Of a stretch of 64,000 bases of DNA, positions 56,763 through 64,000 are shown one piece after another. How positions within the stretch are numbered: the first letter of the stretch is position 1; every line of letters begins with the position of its first letter. A program made the position numbers and the translations under genes. The notes beneath the pieces were generated by a model. The model saw only the letters and a list, made by a program, of their open reading frames with translations. It made no database searches and was not told where the DNA came from. The stretch covers positions 58,120 to 122,119 of the forward strand of contig JAFRJJ010000090.1 of NCBI GenBank assembly GCA_017432325.1. The letters are read 5' to 3'. The stretch is from Solobacterium sp. Its GTDB lineage: Bacteria; Bacillota_I; Bacilli_A; Erysipelotrichales; Erysipelotrichaceae.

Positions 56763-59633
56763 ATGAAATCGACATTCAGACATTTTTTTGTGCTGTTAAT
56801 AAGCATTGTTGTCCTTTGCATGTACCTGATCCCGGTCAGTGCGGAGGAAGAAACGGTTTATTATCTGTATGACGCAAAGAGCGGTGAGATCATCGAAGGC
56901 TTTGATACATTCGCCAGGGCAAGACTTTCATGGACGCTGAAGAAAGATGATTACGCAAACCTTTCGATCCGTGCCGGCAAAAAGATCCTGATGTCTGAAC
57001 AGGCGATCGTTCTGATCGATCAGACAGGATGCGAAGCAGTTCCATTCATCAACTCCGTTGACCGTACCGAGAATTCAGTGAACGGATGCTACGGGATCGA
57101 CGGGGCATATCTTGACACGGATGCCAGCGGCACTACCGTTGAGTTCATGATCTCCGCAGTCAGGGGATGGGCGAAGACAGAAGACATCCGGATCGTTCCC
57201 GTGGAAGAGATCAGCACACGTCTGACTGTATATACGGTTGTAAACGGAAATCTGTATCATGAGATCAAGACGCAGGTTGAGAATGATGATTATACAAGCA
57301 TCATATATCTCGGACCGGCTCCGTCCTTCCTGAAGAATGATAGCCGTTATTTCAGCTATGACGGTCATTACTTTTACAATGACAGCAGTCTTTCCGACAT
57401 GCTGGAAGACTACCGGAAAGACCAGCGTACCAACAGCGTCAATCCGAATGATCCGTACTATGACTATTATCAGTTTGTTTCCCACCGCACCATCAGCCAT
57501 GCCTCAGCTATACAGGCTGAAGAATGGCTCACGGAGCAAGTCGGCATCAGAGGAGCAATGACCAGCTACCGGAGCGATGAAGGAAACGGTGTGGATGATA
57601 CGCTTTCCAGGAGTCAGCTGTCCGGTACGATCAATGCATTCTGGCAGTATCAGTACCAGTATGGTGCCAACGCGCTCATGATGCTTGCAGAAGCTGCAGA
57701 AGAATCTGCCTACGGCAGAAGCCTGAGCTCCTACAACAGAAACAATCTGTTTTCCCACGCGGCATATGACAATACGGAAGAAGCCGAGGCATCCAGGTAC
57801 AGTTCAGTCATCCGGTCGATCTATTCCCATGCGAAGTATTACCTGTCCGGATCTTATTTCAGTCCCCTGAAAACACAGTATCACGGTGCTTTCTACGGTA
57901 ACAAATCATCCGGTATGAATGTCGATTATTCTGCAGACCCGTACTGGGGAGAAATGTACGCGTCCATGTACAGACAGATCGATGAACAGTTCGGTTCGGC
58001 TGATCTGGGAACGGAAACGATCGCTGTCAAGACATCTGACACTGCGATATGGATCTATCAGGAACCTGATCCCGGTAAACAGCTTTATCGTTCAAAATCA
58101 AATCCTGACGCTGCATTTACCGTGACGGATATCATTGAGAATGACTATGGTACATGGTACATGATCCTGAGCGACGCGACACTTGATGAGAACGGGCGTG
58201 TCGATCTCAGCTATGCATACGATTATGCGGAAGATATCGGTTATATCAGGGCTGAGGATATCGGACTGCTGCTGAAGGGAAGCGGCGGTATATCCGGAGA
58301 CACGAAGACGGTTGTTTACAACGCTGACAGCGGGTTCTTCGCAGACGGCTCCAGAAAAGTGACTTATGTGATCCCGGAAGTATGCGCTGAAACTGCGTCA
58401 ACACCGGAAAAGCCCAATGCACTGTTTGATCATTGGGAAGATATCGGCAACCATACATATAAAGCGGTATATAAAGATGTAAAATCGATCAGAATAGCCA
58501 ATGCGCCGAAGAAGAACTATGAGATCAATGAACGCATGGATCTTCAGGGCGGCATGCTTGAAGTATCGTTCATAGACGGTATGTCGCAGACAATACAGCT
58601 CACGACATCCATGATCGAAAAGTTTGATACATCTGCTGAGGGCAATTATGCTGTCAGAGTATCCTATGCCGGATGCAGTACGTCTTATGAGATCAGCGTA
58701 TCCGGTGTCGATCAATCAGTGACCGATCAGATCTACAACGATATCATCAAGCTGACAGCCAGATATGAGCTTGTCAAAGAACTGAACGACATCCAGACAG
58801 AACATATCATCAGTCTGAAGAAACAGATTGAAGAGACATCTGTTCCCCGTCTGACACATAGCCAGCTGCGCGGCTTTGACGGGATCGTACGCAGGGCAGT
58901 CAATGACCGCATCCGCTATATCATTGATGAAAATGACCTGAACCTGTCGGTCAGCGGCCTGACACTTGCCATGCCGTTTGATGATTCCCTGGAAAAGCGG
59001 GAATACTTTGAGGATACGTACCGTATCCAGGCTTCAAGGGTACAGGATATTTCTGAATTGCAGACGTATGCCAATCTGCTGAATATGGAACTGAAGGAAG
59101 GATTCACATTCCGCATCCTGAAGAATTATCACGAAACAGCAACGGACTTCCCGATGCTGATGACGGTGGATAAACCCTCCGGCAGCGATCCGTATGATGT
59201 ATTTACTGTGCTCTGCTATGACACAAGATTCCACGAAATCAGAAAGTGCTATACCAGACAGAGCGACAACCAGATCACATTCATGACAAAGGGTGACGGT
59301 ATTTATGCCGTTCTGAGCAGGCCGACGAGTAATATTTACGGCGGTGATGATCCTGTTGAAGTACTGACTGCCGAAAACAGCTCGTATGATACGGAATGGC
59401 TTCGCATCCGGCTCGTCATCGCATTTACAGCATTCATCATCCTGTTCATCATCCTGATGGTCTGGCTGAGAAAACGCAGCAGGAAACAGCTGATCGTCCA
59501 GCAGGAAACAAGGATCGAGCGTGAAAAGGATGCGCCGCTGCCTCCGGTAGATACGACGCAGGCGATGAGGTTGTTTGAAACTGAGGTGCTGAACCTGGCA
59601 GAGCTGATGGAAGAGGAAGAAGATGATCAATAA
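56763..59633 (+). CDS. Membrane-anchored glucosaminidase with Ig-like domain
   Basis: A 956-residue exported protein. A signal peptide (1-27, ending VSAEE) leads to SH3-like repeats, a GH73-type N-acetylglucosaminidase domain (about 280-420; MLAEAAEESAYGRS with the catalytic glutamate, and NNLFSHAAYD), another SH3-like stretch, a bacterial Ig-like domain (about 575-650), a helical region, and a C-terminal membrane helix (about 882-903) with a basic then acidic cytoplasmic tail. It likely cuts peptidoglycan glycan strands during growth or division. It overlaps the ParB-like gene by 11 bases. Confidence 0.85.
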   Translation: MKSTFRHFFVLLISIVVLCMYLIPVSAEEETVYYLYDAKSGEIIEGFDTFARARLSWTLKKDDYANLSIRAGKKILMSEQAIVLIDQTGCEAVPFINSVDRTENSVNGCYGIDGAYLDTDASGTTVEFMISAVRGWAKTEDIRIVPVEEISTRLTVYTVVNGNLYHEIKTQVENDDYTSIIYLGPAPSFLKNDSRYFSYDGHYFYNDSSLSDMLEDYRKDQRTNSVNPNDPYYDYYQFVSHRTISHASAIQAEEWLTEQVGIRGAMTSYRSDEGNGVDDTLSRSQLSGTINAFWQYQYQYGANALMMLAEAAEESAYGRSLSSYNRNNLFSHAAYDNTEEAEASRYSSVIRSIYSHAKYYLSGSYFSPLKTQYHGAFYGNKSSGMNVDYSADPYWGEMYASMYRQIDEQFGSADLGTETIAVKTSDTAIWIYQEPDPGKQLYRSKSNPDAAFTVTDIIENDYGTWYMILSDATLDENGRVDLSYAYDYAEDIGYIRAEDIGLLLKGSGGISGDTKTVVYNADSGFFADGSRKVTYVIPEVCAETASTPEKPNALFDHWEDIGNHTYKAVYKDVKSIRIANAPKKNYEINERMDLQGGMLEVSFIDGMSQTIQLTTSMIEKFDTSAEGNYAVRVSYAGCSTSYEISVSGVDQSVTDQIYNDIIKLTARYELVKELNDIQTEHIISLKKQIEETSVPRLTHSQLRGFDGIVRRAVNDRIRYIIDENDLNLSVSGLTLAMPFDDSLEKREYFEDTYRIQASRVQDISELQTYANLLNMELKEGFTFRILKNYHETATDFPMLMTVDKPSGSDPYDVFTVLCYDTRFHEIRKCYTRQSDNQITFMTKGDGIYAVLSRPTSNIYGGDDPVEVLTAENSSYDTEWLRIRLVIAFTAFIILFIILMVWLRKRSRKQLIVQQETRIEREKDAPLPPVDTTQAMRLFETEVLNLAELMEEEEDDQ

Positions 59634-59901
59634 AAAAGTGCCGCTGGATCAGATCCGGTGGGAAACCTGCGCTGTTGATGAGGCACTTGCGGAAAGCATC
59701 CGTAAGAGGGGCGTAGCGATCGCTGTGAAGGTCAATGAAACAGAAGACGGGTATGTGTGCGTTGACGGCAGAAAACGCCTCAGCGCGTGCAGAATGCTCG
59801 CTCAGGAGGACCAGCGGTTCAGGGCTGTGCCTGTTATGATCCTGAATAACTTTACCAAGGCGGGAAGCGCTTATTGGGGAAATACGCAGAACAGACATTG
59901 A
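59623..59901 (+). CDS. Small ParB/Sulfiredoxin-fold protein
   Basis: A 92-residue protein with the ParB N-terminal-domain pattern: KVPLDQIRWETC, DEALAESIRKRGVAIAVKV, and VCVDGRKRLSACRMLAQED (CVDGRKRL resembles the GxRRxxA nucleotide loop). It lacks the ParB helix-turn-helix, so it is not a partition protein; small members of this fold bind CTP/ATP or act as kinases or nucleases. The start overlaps the glucosaminidase end by 11 bases with GAGGAAG upstream, and rluB begins seven bases after its stop. Confidence 0.75.
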   Translation: MINKKVPLDQIRWETCAVDEALAESIRKRGVAIAVKVNETEDGYVCVDGRKRLSACRMLAQEDQRFRAVPVMILNNFTKAGSAYWGNTQNRH

Positions 59902-59908
59902 GGATGAT

Positions 59909-60652
59909 ATGGAACGTATACAGAAACTGATCGCGGCTGCAGGAATTGCCAGCAGGCGCAAGGCTGAGGAAATGATCGCCGAGGGCAGGGTAACGCTGAA
60001 CGGAAAAGTCGTTACGGAACCCGGTACAAAGGCAGATGTGAATGACGTGATCACTGTCGACGGCAAGCCTTTAAGACGTGAAGAAAAAGTATATTATGTG
60101 ATGAACAAGCCGAAGGGTGTGATCTGTTCTGTCATCGATGACAAGGGACGCGATACAGTCGTTTCCATCATGCCTGATGTTGAGGCTAGGATATTCCCGG
60201 TCGGCCGTCTTGACTATGACACAACAGGAGTCCTGATCCTGACCAATGACGGCGAGTTTGCCAACAAGATGATGCATCCCAGATACAAGCTGCCGAAAAC
60301 ATATCTCGTATCCTGTACCGGTGAATTTACCGAGGAACAGGCTGATCAGCTGCGTAAGGGGATCATACTGGAGGACGGGAAAACACTTCCTGCCAAGGTG
60401 CATATCCTTTCCAGCAGCACGAAAAAGAAGACCCAGATGAGGATCACGATCAGAGAGGGCAGAAACAGGCAGATCAGACGCATGATCGAACACTTCGGAA
60501 GTGAGGTCACTCGTCTGGAACGCATCCGCTACGGTACTGTAGACTGCGCGAAACTGAGGCAGGGGGAATACCGCAAGCTCAGGATGTATGAAGTAAAAAG
60601 GCTTCTGCATTACGCAGAAACCGGTGAAGATCAGGAGACTTCCAGACCCTGA
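59909..60652 (+). CDS. rluB: 23S rRNA pseudouridine synthase, RluB/RsuA family
   Basis: A 247-residue RsuA-type synthase. An S4 domain (1-60; MERIQKLIAAAGIASRRKAEE) precedes the catalytic domain with VGRLDYDTTGVLILTNDGEF (catalytic aspartate in GRLDYDT) and REGRNRQIRRM. It converts a uridine in 23S (or 16S) rRNA to pseudouridine. It is the last gene of the rightward group; its 3' end overlaps the convergent rqcH end by 22 bases. Confidence 0.92.
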   Translation: MERIQKLIAAAGIASRRKAEEMIAEGRVTLNGKVVTEPGTKADVNDVITVDGKPLRREEKVYYVMNKPKGVICSVIDDKGRDTVVSIMPDVEARIFPVGRLDYDTTGVLILTNDGEFANKMMHPRYKLPKTYLVSCTGEFTEEQADQLRKGIILEDGKTLPAKVHILSSSTKKKTQMRITIREGRNRQIRRMIEHFGSEVTRLERIRYGTVDCAKLRQGEYRKLRMYEVKRLLHYAETGEDQETSRP

Positions 60653-62283
60653 AGACGCAGTGCTTCCGGATCGGGGTCGATATAGATCGTTTTATAGGAA
60701 CCAAGCTGTACCATTCCCGGTTTTGCGCCGGGAATTTTTTTCAGAGAAGAAACTTTGCACCAGTTGATAGGTACGCTGGAAGAGTTTCTGCCTGCTGAGA
60801 AGCATGCGGCAATATTCGCGGCAGTACGCAGTGTTTCTTCATCCGGGTCGGATGTATGGATGACTACATGTGCTCCATGATAATCCTTGGCGTGGAGCCA
60901 TGTCTCGTTCCTGCGCGCGATCTTAAACGTCAGCGCTTCATTCTGCAGGTTGTTTCTGCCGAATGAGATCCGGACACCGTTCTTCATGGTGAATTCCGTG
61001 ATGTTGGGCAGGTCGCTGTCCTTTTTCTTTTTCCTGTGTTTCGGAGCTTTTTTCTCACGGATATATCCGCCTTTGACAAGCTCATCCTTGATCTCGGATG
61101 CCGTGATGAAGTCTGCCTGTGTCAGCTGTTCCAGAAGGCCTTCGAAATAGAAGATCTCGTTCTCGCAGATCGCGATCTGTTCTTCGAGATATTTCTGTCC
61201 TTTCTTCAGCTTGCTGTATTTTGTATAGCAGCGTCTGGCATTCCTGGTGCCGTCAAGCTTGGGATCAAGCGGTATGACCACATCCTGTTCCGTTTCAAAA
61301 TCCTTGAGCGTGATGGAACTGGTTCCTTTTGTATCCTGGATGCCGTAGGAAAACAGCAGGTCTCCGTAGACACGCCATTTGTCGCAGTCTTTTGCTTCAT
61401 CATATTCCTTCAGCAGGCGGGGAAGCTTCTGTTTCTGGTGCTTCAGTTCCCGTCGGACGACCTTGAAAACATCGCCTGAGATCTCCCTGATCCTGTCTTT
61501 TTCCTCTTTGTGGTAGTACAGGATATCAAATCCTTCAAATACCGGATAGCTGACACACTGGCCGACGGATGTCAGCTCGATGCAGTGGAAGACAGCTTCA
61601 CCGTTCTGATTGGCGATATACAGCCTGTCTGAGTCTTTGATCTCTTTCATGACGGAGCTGAAGGACTGACCGTGCGCCATACGGTATTCGACTTCTTTGG
61701 AAAGGAAGGGTGAGAAACCGGCATACTGTGCTGTCAGTGTTCTGTCCCCGTCCACAGCAAAGTCCCTGAACGGGTCTTTCTTATCCTGGGGAGGTGTCGG
61801 AATAAATTCGGCACCGGGATGTACCGTACGCCTGTTGTTTTCAAACGGCGGTATGCGCTTCATTGCGTCAATGATCCTGTTCTGCTGTGATACGAGGATA
61901 ACATTGGCATATTTGCCCATCAGTTCAACGACCAGGCTTAGGATCTCCCTGTCACCGATCTCGTTGTGCCGGTTGATCGTAAATGTGCACCATCTGTCGA
62001 GACCTGCCTGTTCGATCTTTTCAATGATCGAGCCTTCGAGGTATTTCCTCAGCAACATGACAAAACTGCCAGGTTCGCTCGGGGTGGGGTAGGAACGCTG
62101 CGACAGCAGGATCCGGTTGTATTGTGAATGGCACGATATCAGCATCTGCTGTTTTCCGGCGGAACAATGCAGCTGGAAAAGGATCTCGGTCGTCGAGATC
62201 TGATAGATCTTCTGGATCCTGGCGGGAAGGATACTTCTCAGTCCCGGGATCGCCTTGTATAAAAGAATGCCGTCCAATGCCAT
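60631..62283 (-). CDS. rqcH: Rqc2 homologue RqcH (NFACT protein)
   Basis: A 550-residue NEMF/RqcH protein: NFACT-N (MALDGILLYKAIPGLRS...), coiled-coil middle with helix-hairpin-helix features (about 270-410), and NFACT-R (about 430-530; NGVRISFGRNNLQNEALTFKIARRNETWLHAKDYHGAHVVI). It binds stalled 50S subunits and adds alanine tails that mark nascent chains for degradation. Previously such proteins were named fibronectin-binding. TATAAT sits 16 bases before the start on the minus strand. Confidence 0.94.
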   Translation of the reverse strand: MALDGILLYKAIPGLRSILPARIQKIYQISTTEILFQLHCSAGKQQMLISCHSQYNRILLSQRSYPTPSEPGSFVMLLRKYLEGSIIEKIEQAGLDRWCTFTINRHNEIGDREILSLVVELMGKYANVILVSQQNRIIDAMKRIPPFENNRRTVHPGAEFIPTPPQDKKDPFRDFAVDGDRTLTAQYAGFSPFLSKEVEYRMAHGQSFSSVMKEIKDSDRLYIANQNGEAVFHCIELTSVGQCVSYPVFEGFDILYYHKEEKDRIREISGDVFKVVRRELKHQKQKLPRLLKEYDEAKDCDKWRVYGDLLFSYGIQDTKGTSSITLKDFETEQDVVIPLDPKLDGTRNARRCYTKYSKLKKGQKYLEEQIAICENEIFYFEGLLEQLTQADFITASEIKDELVKGGYIREKKAPKHRKKKKDSDLPNITEFTMKNGVRISFGRNNLQNEALTFKIARRNETWLHAKDYHGAHVVIHTSDPDEETLRTAANIAACFSAGRNSSSVPINWCKVSSLKKIPGAKPGMVQLGSYKTIYIDPDPEALRLQGLEVS

Positions 62284-62334
62284 AAAATCACCCGCTAGGT
62301 ATTATAACAGGGTTCCCCGGTTTTTCATAATTCG

Positions 62335-62363
62335 TTGACATTTTGCATGGAGTGCGTTTAATC
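62335..62363 (+). promoter_or_regulatory. gmk promoter
   Basis: TTGACA (62335-62340), a 17-base spacer and TTAATC (62358-62363) lie 26 bases before the gmk start; CGGAGG provides the ribosome site. Confidence 0.65.
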
Positions 62364-62388
62364 TTTACTTAAATATCGGAGGCAAATC

Positions 62389-62961
62389 ATGAAACGTGGA
62401 TTGTTGATCGTTGTAAGCGGTCCTTCCGGAGTCGGCAAGGGCACAGTATTGAAACAGTTTATGGATGATCCGGACCTGAACCTTTCCTATTCCGTATCCA
62501 TGACGACAAGGGAAATGCGTGAAGGGGAACAGGAAGGCGTTAATTATTATTACGTAACCAAGGAAGAATTCCTGCAGGCTGTCAAAGACGGGGAGCTCCT
62601 GGAATGGACGGAGTTTGTCGGCAACTACTACGGCACACCTCTGAAGGGTGTAGAGAAACTCCGCAATGAAGGAAAGAATGTCCTTCTGGAGATCGAAGTG
62701 GACGGATGCAGACAGGTAAGGGAGAAATGTCCCGACGCACTGACGATCTTTATCGTACCGCCGGATATGGCAGAGTTGGAACGCAGGATCAGGGGCAGGA
62801 AATCCGAACCTGAAGAGATCGTCCAGCAGAGACTTGCCAAGGCTGCCAAGGAACTGGAACAGGCTGCACAGTACCGTTATACGGTCTGCAACGACGATAT
62901 CGACCTTGCGGCTGATATCATCCGTGTGATCATCAAGCATCACATGGAGAAGGATTTCTGA
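62389..62961 (+). CDS. gmk: Guanylate kinase
   Basis: A 190-residue guanylate kinase: GLLIVVSGPSGVGKGTVLKQF (4-24) is the P loop, SVSMTTREMREGEQEGVNYYY the GMP-binding segment and IEVDGCRQVREKCPDALTIFI the later conserved strand. It makes GDP from GMP. The canonical KQVKE-type line shows a Cys-Arg substitution but is otherwise normal. Divergent from rqcH across about 105 bases. Confidence 0.96.
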   Translation: MKRGLLIVVSGPSGVGKGTVLKQFMDDPDLNLSYSVSMTTREMREGEQEGVNYYYVTKEEFLQAVKDGELLEWTEFVGNYYGTPLKGVEKLRNEGKNVLLEIEVDGCRQVREKCPDALTIFIVPPDMAELERRIRGRKSEPEEIVQQRLAKAAKELEQAAQYRYTVCNDDIDLAADIIRVIIKHHMEKDF

Positions 62962-62976
62962 GTATTATAGGAACAC

Positions 62977-63015
62977 AGGAAGCGATATGCCGGGCATGGA
63001 GCTTCCTTTGATTTT
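62977..63015 (+). terminator. Terminator after gmk
   Basis: AGGAAGC (62977-62983) pairs with GCTTCCT (63001-63007), with inner ATGCC/GGCAT pairing, followed by TTGATTTT. Confidence 0.7.
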
Positions 63016-63032
63016 CACGGAAGAATAAATGA

Positions 63033-63061
63033 TTGACTCTGTTCTTCCAATCTGATATTAT
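63033..63061 (+). promoter_or_regulatory. rpsD promoter
   Basis: TTGACT (63033-63038), 17 bases, TATTAT (63056-63061): near-consensus, placed so that transcription starts just before the structured leader. Confidence 0.75.
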
Positions 63062-63069
63062 CATTGTTG

Positions 63070-63178
63070 CGTCAAATGATAGCAGCTTACAGAGTCCTGC
63101 ATCAGGCGTCCTTAGCGATTACGTTATCAAAGTAACCTGCTGCAACGGTGAAATGACCAATAAGGACACCCTGCAGTG
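63070..63178 (+). ncRNA. rpsD leader RNA (ribosomal protein S4 autoregulatory type)
   Basis: Between promoter and rpsD lies a structured leader. CTGCA (63097-63101) with TGCAG (63172-63176) and GGCGTCCTTA (63105-63114) with TAAGGACACC (63161-63170) form a long closing stem with one mismatch, enclosing a shorter GTTAT/GTAAC arm. GCAGC (63082-63086) can pair with GCTGC (63139-63143) as an alternative. S4 leaders in Bacillota bind S4 and repress rpsD; position and shape fit, but I cannot score it against a covariance model. Confidence 0.65.
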
Positions 63179-63229
63179 ATGATCTGTACCTGTTGTTGTT
63201 TCTCGGCCATTAAAGGAGGAAACAAAAAC

Positions 63230-63832
63230 ATGGCACGTTACACAGGACCGGTATGGAAGAAGTCCAGACGTCTGAGCTTCTCAGTACTCGAAACCGGTGA
63301 GGAGCTGAAGAAGCGCACTTATGCTCCGGGTCAGCATGGACCTACAAAGCGCGTAAAACTGAGCGGTTACGGAACACAGCTTCGTGAGAAGCAGAGAGTC
63401 CGCAACATGTACGGCGTAAGCGAACGTCAGTTCAGAAACCTGTTTGAAAAGGCATCCAAGATGGATGGTATGGCAGGTGTAAACTTCCTCGTTCTGCTTG
63501 AATCACGTCTCGACAACCTGGTATACCGTATGGGTTTCGCAAGAACCCGTGCAGGTGCACGTCAGCTTGTCAACCACGGACACATTGAAGTCAACGGAAA
63601 GAAAGTGGACATCCCTTCAGCAGAGATCAAGCCGGGTTCCGTCATTGCTGTTCGTGAAAGAGCACGCAACATGAAAGCCATCAACGAAGCTCTTGAAGCC
63701 AACATTACAGCTCCTGCATATGTCGATGTCGACAAGGAAAACAAGAAGGGTACATTCGTACGTCTTCCTGAACGCAGCGAACTGAATCAGGAAATCAATG
63801 AAGCTCTGATCGTTGAATACTACAACAGATAA
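63230..63832 (+). CDS. rpsD: 30S ribosomal protein S4
   Basis: A 200-residue S4 protein: [20 protein letters not shown] start, [23 protein letters not shown], and an S4 RNA-binding domain [34 protein letters not shown]. It nucleates 30S assembly on 16S rRNA. The first-line zinc cysteines of some S4 proteins are absent (a C-minus type). AAAGGAGG precedes ATG 63230, removing the upstream frame extension that lies in the leader. Confidence 0.97.
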   Translation: MARYTGPVWKKSRRLSFSVLETGEELKKRTYAPGQHGPTKRVKLSGYGTQLREKQRVRNMYGVSERQFRNLFEKASKMDGMAGVNFLVLLESRLDNLVYRMGFARTRAGARQLVNHGHIEVNGKKVDIPSAEIKPGSVIAVRERARNMKAINEALEANITAPAYVDVDKENKKGTFVRLPERSELNQEINEALIVEYYNR

Positions 63833-63866
63833 GAAGTTCAGTTTGATGACCGCCTCGGCGGTCAAT

Positions 63867-63905
63867 GGCGTAAACCCAGAAAAATGGGAATACGCCTTTT
63901 TTTAT
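63867..63905 (+). terminator. Terminator after rpsD
   Basis: GGCGT-aaa-CCCA (63867-63878) pairs with TGGG-aat-ACGCC (63885-63896), followed by TTTTTTT. An additional hairpin GACCGCC/GGCGGTC (63848-63863) stands just before it. Confidence 0.85.
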
Positions 63906-63930
63906 TGCCGGTTTGCGTAAAAATCTGCTA

Positions 63931-64000
63931 ATGTAGTATAGGATAATATTGATGATTAGGCTTTTATAAGCGATTATATAGGTGGTTATGTAGTATAGGA
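63931..64000 (+). repeat. 13-base direct repeat in the promoter region at the window edge
   Basis: ATGTAGTATAGGA occurs exactly at 63931-63943 and 63988-64000, 57 bases apart, downstream of the rpsD terminator. TTGCGT (63913-63918) lies at promoter distance before the first copy. The copies may be -10 regions of tandem promoters or operator sites for the next gene, which is outside the window. Confidence 0.4.

Noticed and set aside
1..64000. CRISPR arrays, tRNA or rRNA genes
   Set aside because: No regularly spaced repeats of CRISPR size, tRNA cloverleaf with a T-loop GTTCGA-type match or rRNA segments were recognised on either strand.

Overview
The window looks like a Bacillota (Firmicutes) chromosome, most likely a gut-type Erysipelotrichia relative. 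This is inferred from gene content (RqcH, an rpsD leader, Nptr-type Na/Pi symporter, ECF transporter S components, YitT, glycoside hydrolases) and from a base composition that looks near 45-50% GC by eye. No rRNA, tRNA or CRISPR array was recognised.

Region 1 (1 to about 16.3 kb) is accessory DNA and reads as the right part of a large defence element. It opens with the end of a BREX operon (pglZ 3' end, brxL). In the same operon follow a three-helix membrane protein, a Thoeris-like TIR protein, a small nucleoside-deoxyribosyltransferase-like protein, and a 1041-residue BrxU/GmrSD-like DUF262-DUF1524 protein that ends in a macro (ADP-ribose-binding) domain. An XRE regulator and a GAF-SARP/BTAD regulator with an attenuator-like leader come next. 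An oppositely oriented Rrf2-controlled flavin/redox operon (flavodoxin-like reductase, RibU-type riboflavin transporter, PNPOx-ferredoxin, SirTM sirtuin) follows. The right end carries a second XRE gene, a 520-base stretch with strong hairpins, an orphan PemK/MazF toxin, a small ORF and a large serine recombinase. The recombinase reading frame runs into the 3' half of a macrodomain gene, so the element sits inside that gene and its other half must lie left of the window.

Region 2 (16.3 to 18.3 kb) is the interrupted host locus: macrodomain 3' fragment, a second SirTM sirtuin and a KptA/Tpt1 RNA 2'-phosphotransferase. All three families handle NAD+ or ADP-ribose chemistry.

Region 3 (18.3 to 47 kb) is ordinary chromosome: transporters (YitT, MATE, ECF S component, DUF5058 operon with an M20 peptidase), TraX- and ASCH-like proteins, an alpha-L-rhamnosidase with a divergent AraC regulator, acetyltransferases, lipase and esterase, phosphoglucomutase, a serpin-SH3 lipoprotein, HAD phosphatases, a cyclophilin lipoprotein, a two-gene Hsp70/actin-like membrane system, a GH43-like lipoprotein, a D-amino-acid transaminase and an sce7726-type nuclease-like protein.

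Region 4 (47.2 to 53.2 kb) is a compact galactoside operon (TetR, GH2, GPH symporter, GH36) whose genes overlap by 4 bases and whose promoter overlaps a perfect TetR-type palindrome. Region 5 (53.3 to 64 kb) holds a NUDIX hydrolase, a C39-like protein, a Na/Pi symporter, a membrane-anchored glucosaminidase, a ParB-like small protein and core genes rluB, rqcH, gmk and rpsD with its own leader RNA. Several genes in regions 3-5 appear to be transcribed from extended -10 promoters only 6-7 bases from the start codon, which predicts leaderless mRNAs.
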